This document shows positions 56,697-64,000 of a stretch of DNA of 64,000 nucleotides, in pieces (position 1 is the stretch's first letter; every line of letters begins with the position of its first letter). The notes beneath the pieces are model-generated. The model saw nothing but the letters and a program-made list of their open reading frames with translations, searched no databases and had not been told where the DNA came from. Source of the stretch: Alopecurus myosuroides (lineage: Eukaryota; Streptophyta; Magnoliopsida; Poales; Poaceae). The position numbers were made by a program, and so were the translations under genes. The stretch is taken from contig CM054060.1 in the NCBI GenBank assembly GCA_028641055.1, forward strand, positions 205,864,445 to 205,928,444, in the 5' to 3' direction.

Positions 56697-59600
56697 TGTA
56701 ACATCCCTGATTTTTGGAAAGTGCAAAAATCACAAAAATTTGTAACTTTTTGTTTTCATGTTATACAAGTCACCAAAAACCAAATGAGAAGCAAGAAACA
56801 AAAGGAAACAATACATATTCAATGAAATTGAATTTTACCAATCCAATTATACCTCTATTCCATAAACCCTAAAATCCTCTCAAAATGAAGTTTCATTAGA
56901 TAAAGAAAACCATTTTATCTTTAGCAAAATTTATTACATTAAATGTTTTCAATTCAAATATTACCTTGATAATATTTTGGCAACCAAAAATCAAAGATTT
57001 ATAACCCTTAATAAAGTTCTAAGCACCAAAGGTATTTGATGAGAATAAAATTGTTAATAATAACTTTTAGTTGTTATTCCAGGTTTTAAACATGAAGGTG
57101 TGAAAATAAAATGCATTGTTTGGAAAATAAAATAAAAAAGGGTTTTGAAAACAATATTATGACATGTGGTTTTATCCTAAATTTATTGATCAACAATATT
57201 AATTATTTGATATGAACTAATTAAATAGCATTAAGTTACTATTAGTAAATCCTTCATATCCTAAAATTATACAATGTGAAAAAGGTTTAAAAATGGCTTT
57301 CCAAAAATAATATATGACATGTAAAATGTCTCTGAAATTTTATTTAGACAATAACATCAATTTATTATTTACTAAATTTTAAAATGGCCTTAAAGTATTA
57401 TTAGTGTTTTATTTATTTTTCAAAATATAAAATTGTGAAAACAAGATTAAATGACTTTCAAAATTATGTTTTCAATATTTATAATACCACTAAAATTTTA
57501 ATTGGCCAATAACTATGTTTTATAAAAATTTAAATTAAAAATCACATTAAGTGACTATTAAAGAATTATTCAAATTTCCAAAATTTCAAAAATAAAATAT
57601 GTTGAATTGTTCTCAAAAATGATATTGTTGGAAAGCATTTGAAATTTTAAGAATTTAGAAATTTGTTTCATGTTAATTGGATTTATAAAACAGAAGATAT
57701 AATTAAAACAATTAAACAGGAATAAAAGAAAAAAATTGATGACGTCATCGTCTTCAATCTCTGGAAACGGCAAGAAACGGCAGAATGAATTCCTTGATTT
57801 CGAGCGTTTCTTCCTCGCATTTGATGCGCCTAGCCTCGTCCTTAAATCTCCTATGTGCCCTCTTCTTTTCCCCCAAGCAATCCCAGCCCGAGACGCCCCC
57901 AGGCCCCCAAAATTTCTCACCGGAGTAGTCCCAGGCCGCCGCCGTATTTCTTCTCCTCCGGCACGGTGAGACCTTCCTTGAGCCCGAGAACCCCCTCCGT
58001 TTGTTTCCCTTGTCCGCGCGCCCCTCCCTCATGCCTTTTGCCAATTTTTGCCGCAGCAAAGAGGCCACGACAACGACGACCGAAGCTCACCGGAGATCTC
58101 CCGCCACCATCCACTCGACGCAGCCCATCCCGAAGCGTGCGAGCACGCCGTGGTCACCATCGACATCGTGGTGCTGCTCTGCGTCTTCCCGTCGTCTTCC
58201 CGAGCCCCGGGAGCCACTGGATCCTCGCCGCCGTCGAGGAAACTGCATCGCCGGCCGCCCCGTGGCCATTTCCGGCGACAACTCCGGCAAGGTACAACCC
58301 TAGCCCTCCCCAGCCTTTAGATCTGAATCGGACGGCTCGTAGTAGGTCACTTATTCGAACCAGTATCGGCGAATCAGGAAAGGCCGCGTGGCGCCCAGTC
58401 AGCCGCGCGCCGATAACTTATCCACCGCTCGACGCAGCGTGTAACCGGCCCAGGCCCATCTGTTATCTGTCGCCCAGCGCAGCCAATAGCAGCCCATTTT
58501 CTGTTTTTCTTCCGGAATAGAAATTAAATAGTAAATTTTGCAGAAAAGCCCCTGCAACTTCAAATCATCATATCTTTTGATCCATAAGCCTAAATTTAGC
58601 AATCTTGGACTTTTTGAAAAGCCCTTGACATATAGAAACTTTTGGCACTGGCCAAATTCAAATTTGACAAATTTAAATTTTTTCAAATTCAAATATGCTT
58701 GTTTGATGAAATTTGGCATAATTCAAATTCTACAAATCCAAAAAATTGTAAATAAAATATATTTGGAAACCTTAGGATGTGTAATTTCATAACCTCTGTC
58801 CCAAAATAATTATTGATCAAATTAAAATTGATTTTAGAATTAAATTGTCTGTTTGAGTATTTTGACATAGAATTATTTCTATAAATAATTAGAAAATGTT
58901 TTCATAGGCAAAGTTGATTCTTTTGGTAGCCTTTAACCAGAGACATCATTCCCCAACAATTTTGGACACACTTGGACCATGACCATGTATTTTAGCCAAA
59001 AATCCATCATAGTAGTCCATCTAGTTATTATGTCTTAGATTTTGTTTCTATTTCTTTCTACCATTGTTTGTTGTGGCCATTTTTGGATCCAAGACCAAGT
59101 CCCTAAAATTACCAAGTAGTGAACCTCAAACACTAGCACCCTAGTATTCTATCTACTTCTCCATTCCCCTATTCTTGCTTCAAGAAATCATCAAGTTAGC
59201 AAAATGGAGATCAAGACTCAAGCACAAGAAAAAAACTTCATTCTCAACTTAGTGCAAACATGAAGAGCTACAAGGAAGATCAATGAAGAAGTTTTGAAGA
59301 AAAGACTTGGACTCCACACCTAGAAGAAAACTCAAGAAGTACAAGTGTGAAGAAATTTAGAAGAAAACATTTCCTCTCTCTTCCTATCCTTCTTCTTATT
59401 TTCTTTCCAATTTGACTTAGTGGTATTTGTGCCCATCCCATACCCAAACCAATTAGTGAAGTGAAAGCCATGAAGGTTTATCAAGTTCAAGATAAGATTA
59501 ACACCAAGGAAGGAAACAACTTAGATGGCATGATAATGATCTTCAAGAAGGCAATCACATGAGGACTAGAAGCAATCCATACAAGTTGAAGAATAACAAG

Positions 59601-61404
59601 TTATTTTTTTTTTGTCCAACCTTTGACCCAAATGGAAAACCCAAGACTTAGTAATATTTTCCCTTTGATGATGAAGTTGGTAGACCTACCCTAACCACAA
59701 TGGAAAGTACTAACATAGTCACTCAAATATTTTTGAAGGTGAATATGACCAAGTGTTTGCATGTATTACTTTAGTTGAAGAAGTAATATGTTTATTCTAA
59801 GTGAACTCTTGGAACTTCCTCGACAAGTATGGTTATAATAAAGTTTGATCACTGCAAACTCAACCTAGCCCTTCCCAAGTAAACCATTGGAATTTCCTTA
59901 TCAAGAATGAGACCACTAGAGAATGAATCTTTCAACTCAAACCTAGACCTTGTCCTAACCAACTTGGTTAAACCCCTTTTTGATATGTTAGTTCTCTATG
60001 TATGTTTTCTACACTTGTATGTTGTTTGGTAGAATGATTGTTTATTTTGTTATTGTGTTCTAAATGAATAGATTGTACGGAGACCAACGATCTTTTGTGA
60101 AGGGAGTGTGAATTCTTCACCAATTTCAACAAGGCAAGTAACACACCATCAACTACCCATTATTTTCTATATGCATTAGTTGATTTTGAGTAGTATGCAT
60201 GATAGGAAATTTTACTAAGTTATACTATGCTATGCTATTATCCTAGTAGTGTGTAGCCATCCCTTTTACCTTGTTATTTTGATAGCCTTAGAATTTATTA
60301 GGTGCTATGCAATGTTACAAATTGTTTTACTAGATGTTGAGGAAAAATCCTAAGTATAACTAATGAATGAACCACCTGGGTGGAAGTGGTAAGACTGGGT
60401 TATGTTGAGTGTTTCCTTAGGGCCCTTATCTAAGGGTTATTCCACTTGAGGTTGTCACTTGAGGATGGCCACCCAGGAACAAAGAGATTACTATGTCCTT
60501 CTAAGTTTAGTAGCTTCCCGTGCAGCCTTTTGACATATGGGCTCTGTCTTGATCAACTAAGTTGTGAGAGTTCAGCTCAGGCTTGACTAGCAGATGTAGC
60601 AAAATTATAGGTGGAACGGTCTTGCTGGTGGGTTTGGACTTCTTCTTCTGAAAGATCTCGTCTCAATTCTCTCCTTTCCATGATGCACTCCGAGTGTATA
60701 GGATGTTTGGGCTAATTGAAGACAAAGGGTGAAAGTGCACAACCTCTGCAGAGTCAACAAACTAAGATCTTAGCCGTGTCCCCGGTTATGGACAACTATG
60801 AGCAGCTGGACAAGGATTGACGGAAGAATCTCATCACCAATTTCAATAAGTAAAATTGACCAAGTGAACATTATTTGTGGTGCTTGGATCTTAATCCAAT
60901 GTTGCCACCCTTTGAAAAGAAAAGTTTGTTTTACAAAAGTGATAGGAGAAAACTGGCTTTATGCAAACTTAGCCAAAACTCCACTCAGCCAAATGAGCAT
61001 GTAGTATTAGTCTTGCCATTTATATCCACCATAGTGTTACTTGCCAATACATTAAATTGTATTGACTCCCTTGTGGCTGCATATTCCATATTGCAGATGT
61101 TTCTGAAGACGAGTGAGGATTTCGTTTAGGATCTCGAGACTATCGCCAACATGTTTTGCCTGTGGCACATGAAGAAGATGGGCTCAATGTTGTGCTATGT
61201 TTTCCGCTGTATTTCTTTCTTTTCTGCTAGTCTTCTAAGACTATGCAAGTTGTATTACTATTTTGTAAAGACTGGATCATGCGATGTAATACAATTTGAT
61301 GCATTTGCATGATATTTCATTTTGTACTGTGGTGCTAGCAATTGATCCAGGGACTAGCACAATAACACAGGTATTCCATCTTTATTAAAAGTTGGGATGC
61401 TACA
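56697..61404 (+). mobile_element. giant solo LTR G3 (4708 bp)
   Basis: Starts TGTAACATCCCTGATTTTTG, ends AAGTTGGGATGCTACA, with a perfect 5-bp duplication ccccg (56692-56696 and 61405-61409). It matches G1 in reverse along its length (for example 60735-60795 against 6757-6815). A GC-rich island (57840-58310) follows a TATA-like ccttaaatctcc and ends in a donor-like aaggtacaaccctagcc. No PBS, polyprotein or internal repeat. The many frames in the island are low-complexity Pro/Arg/Ser and not conserved with G1. Confidence 0.75.
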
Positions 61405-61409
61405 CCCCG

Positions 61410-62100
61410 GTTCCTAACCACCAGCGAAAGCCACTCCACCGTCCCCCCGGCCGAACCACCACCAAACCGGCCAAGAGACCAACTTCTTTATTCGACCCTC
61501 CTCTTCCCCCACCAACCGCCTCCATCTCCATCGATCTGCTGCCCTCACCTCGCACTTCACATTCCGGCGACCGGCGGTGCCCTACAGACTGTAGTGGACA
61601 ACCCCTGCCCCGCCGGCGGACTGCCACTCCCCTGCACCCCGTTGGATCTAGCGGCGCACCGCACTGACCAACACATAGCGGAACTCGGCGATGCCCCAAC
61701 ATCACATGCACGGCGCGGATCCCAGCGAGGCCCAGCGGCGCTCCACCCACCTCGAGTGTCCCAGCGAGCCAATGTGGACTCCAACGCTGGCCAGCGTGAA
61801 CTCCTCGTCTCCCCCTGTATTCAGCGTTGTTGGCGCTGACTTTCCAAAATCGACCAGGCGCATGCCAATCCTCGGTGCACTGGGTGCCACCGACGGTCAC
61901 CTGCTTGAGCCCACGTGCGACGCCCCTGCATACACCTCGCGCCGCCTTCTTGCTCGCTGGCTCGACCCGCCGCTGTTGCACTGACCTCCTTCCCGTCCTG
62001 CTCGGGGTCTGGTGGTACCACGGTCCTCGGGTGCGATGAGAGGCACCAGCGCGGGAGTCCAAGGAGAAAAAAGGATCGCCTGTGTAACCTCACATAGTTG
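61410..62100. other. GC-rich segment in element P, possibly captured
   Basis: Strong GC enrichment with overlapping Pro/Arg-rich frames on both strands and no recognisable domain or splice sites. It contrasts with the AT-rich remainder of P. It could be a captured gene or promoter piece, but I cannot name it. Confidence 0.35.
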
Positions 62101-62449
62101 CCTGCATCGCGGGGAGTCCATCGCCTCTCAAGTTGGTAGTTTTGGTCCATAGTGCTACCATTTATTTTCTCAAAGGAACTGCTACAACTTATGATGTTTC
62201 ATTTCTATCAAAGTTGTATTTTTTTAAGGAAGTTCACTCCGCTCAAAACAATAGTTCGCTTGTTAGACATCCAAAGTTCACTCCGCTCACACACAACAGT
62301 TCACTTGTAAAACTACAAAATAATTCACCATACAAAACAACAGAAACACTGGTCCACTATTTAACCTAGGGGGTTTCACTTTATTAATACAACGATGTCC
62401 GGCCAAAGGACAGTGCAAAAAAAATAGATTTTATCCAGAGTTTGTGATC

Positions 62450-62745
62450 CGCAATGAAAAATGTTCACTGCTTTTGGACGAAAAAGTTCAATTCTAAATA
62501 GGGAAAAAGTTCACTGCTTCCGACGAAAAAGTTTGTTGCTTTGGATGAAAAAAGTTCACTGCTTTGGATGATGAAAATTTCAGTTCTGAACAACGAAAAA
62601 GGTTCACTATATCGGACAAAAAAGTTCACAGCTTCGGACGAAAAAAAGTTTACTATTTTGGACGATGAAAAGTTCAGTTCTCAACAGCAACAAAAAAGTT
62701 CACTTCTAAGGACGAAAAATTTCACTGCTTCGGAGGAAAAAATTC
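62450..62745. repeat. minisatellite, aaaaagttcactgcttcgga units
   Basis: About ten diverged units of 25-35 bases with core gttcactgctt(c/t)ggacgaaaa, near the right end of P. Related gttcact phrases appear from 62230. Confidence 0.8.
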
Positions 62746-62794
62746 AGAAAGGTACCTGAATAGCTATTTGGGAACAAGTTCCCAAATAGTTGAC

Positions 62795-62795
<1 letters not shown>

Positions 62796-62862
<67 letters not shown>
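62796..62862. repeat. (TA)n microsatellite
   Basis: Uninterrupted TA run of about 66 bases between the right end of P and the left end of the next MITE. Confidence 0.95.
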
Positions 62863-62864
<2 letters not shown>

Positions 62865-63236
62865 AAAATGGATTCTACTCCCGGGTGTAGCTACACCCAC
62901 GTCTCTTATACTGCCGTACGGAGGTATGTGTCATACTTTTTTGGTCTGATTATGTTCATATACAATATCTAAGATACTCCAAAACAAGTTTAGTGAAAAT
63001 TATAGAATTGAACATGTAGTTTGCACTATATATTCAAAATACCGGTATATATGTACGTATAGAAGGAGTATGTTGAAAAATTACACATACTACATAAAAA
63101 GTAGTATATATACTGACGAAATAGTAATGTATACTGCATACTACCTGTACATACACTCCGGTATGATAGATACTACATACATCATACTAAACACATATGG
63201 GTGTAGCTACACCCGGGAGTAGCATGAATTTGTCCT
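62863..63236. mobile_element. MITE with long palindromic TIR in (TA)n
   Basis: 374 bp. Left end ggaaaatggattctactccc followed by gggtgtagctacaccc; the right end is its near-complement (gggtgtagctacaccc, gggagtagcatgaatttgtcc). About 23 bases next to the core are perfect. TA repeats lie on both sides. AT-rich interior without coding. Confidence 0.8.
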
Positions 63237-63246
63237 ATATATATTC

Positions 63247-64000
63247 AGCACCCTGGGTGTAGAAAACTTATTTTGCACCCACATTTTTTTACTATGTTCC
63301 CAAGTCAAAAATTTATGTTACGTATGCTATTATTTACGGTCATGTTTGATCCATAAGAGAATACTTGGCATAAAAATGAAAAAATATGAGTCATAGCAAT
63401 ATAAAAGTCATAAAAACAATGTAAAAATGTGTACATTTTCATTTTTTTTGTAGCGTCACGTAAATAAAAGGTTTATGTCATGTATATGTTTTATTACGTT
63501 CCTCGACATAAGAAATAAAACAAAATTTACGTGACGTAAAAATCATGTACGGTTTAAAAGATACGGTTTAAAAGATGCTCCATGGTGCCCGGGCACCTGT
63601 ATAAAATACTGTTCATTTTAGACAGGCATGTACCTTAGATATCTCACATACCTGTACCTTAGGTATAGATATATATATATATATATATACACACCCTATT
63701 TAGCACCCTAGGTATAGAAAACTTATTTTGCATCCATAATTTTTTTATGTTCCCAGGTACAAAAAATTATGTTAGGTATGTAATTATTTACGTTCATGTT
63801 TGATTCATAAGAGAATATTTAGCATAAAAATAAAAAACTATGAGTCATAGCAACATAAAACTCATAAAAACAACGTAAAAATATGTATTTTTCATTTTTT
63901 TTTGTGGCTTCACGTAAATAAAAGGTTTCTGTCACGTATATATTTTCTTACGTACTCGACAAAAGGAATATAACAAAATTTACGTGACGTAAAAATCATG
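63247..64000. repeat. 453-bp-period direct repeat, second copy cut by window end
   Basis: The block starting agcaccct(g/a)ggt(g/a)tagaaaac occurs at about 63248 and again at about 63701. Alignment holds to the end of the window (ttacgtgacgtaaaaatcat at 63526 and 63979). A TA run (63667-63690) precedes the second copy, as one precedes the first. It may be a tandem pair of one TA-targeted element. No coding. Confidence 0.8.

Larger units (their letters stand above)
56645..62795. mobile_element. TA-microsatellite-targeted DNA element P, split by G3
   Basis: Left end GGGCAAGACTATTTGGGAAC (56645-56664); right end, reversed, CGTCAACTATTTGGGAACTT (62795 backward). The TIR core ACTATTTGGGAAC is perfect on both sides apart from the adjoining indel. 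Both flanks are TA repeats (56632-56644 and 62796-62862). Without G3 the element is about 1.44 kb, with a GC-rich segment (61410-62100) and a minisatellite (62450-62745). It has no transposase. The way it sits in (TA)n recalls the rice Micron MITEs. Confidence 0.55.

Noticed and set aside
57855..58520. 221-codon Pro/Arg/Ser-rich frame in G3
   Set aside because: Same reason as for G1. Overlapping long frames on both strands signal GC-rich composition.
61400..62062. 220-codon minus-strand frame
   Set aside because: Gly/Arg-rich, overlapped by equally long frames on the other strand, no domain, and it begins inside the end of G3.
62706..62900. Frame of alternating Tyr-Ile
   Set aside because: Translation of the (TA)n microsatellite.

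Overview
This window is repeat-dominated nuclear DNA of a grass, and every region with a recognisable identity is a transposable element. The Athila-lineage LTRs (termini TGATACGTC and TGGTACGTCC), an Angela/BARE-like copia LTR, CRM-like Ty3/gypsy elements, giant LTRs starting TGTAACATCC/TGTCACACCC and a Tourist-like MITE point to a Pooideae genome (Triticeae or oat relatives). Family names come from remembered sequence features, not a database search. There are no tRNA, rRNA, CRISPR or prokaryotic features, and I found no intact host gene.

Layout. 1-4250: interior and right end of a CACTA-type transposon (terminus CACTACC.., TSD aga), carrying a frameshifted zf-XS domain and a spliced-looking three-exon gene of unknown function. 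4251-11500: four-level nest. The CACTA sits in Ty3/gypsy element X; the LTR of X holds a Sabrina-like solo LTR (4988-11133), which holds a giant 4.7-kb LTR, G1 (6109-10852). 11564-20950: 5' half of a WHAM-like Athila element W (minus strand), whose LTR holds giant LTR G2 (14635-20584). 20951-24242: an Athila body fragment joined to a copia LTR. 24243-28030: CRM-like element C (LTR, PBS, gag). 28031-38396: a longer copy of the same Athila/copia arrangement. 38397-53401: three CRM-like gypsy elements in one orientation, A (41792-49437, complete) inside the leader of B, and B inside the leader of E. 53402-55684: a fourth relative, F, whose 3' LTR also acts as the 5' LTR of E. 55685-56631: unassigned leader-like sequence. 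56632-64000: elements inserted one after another in TA microsatellites, one of them interrupted by giant LTR G3 (56697-61404).

How the parts work together. These are parasitic replication modules in decay. Element A shows gag, zinc knuckle, reverse transcriptase, RNase H, integrase and GPY/F module, but it lacks the protease block still present in B and has several stops and frameshifts. B keeps the protease but has lost a catalytic Asp of reverse transcriptase and everything downstream. In the CRM-like family the pol frame runs through the polypurine tract into the LTR and ends in Glu-Asn-Lys repeats. The most unusual observations are the serial self-insertion into leaders, the LTR-encoded ENK tail, the LTR shared by F and E, three giant LTRs each with a TSD but no internal domain, and the chain of TA-targeted elements.
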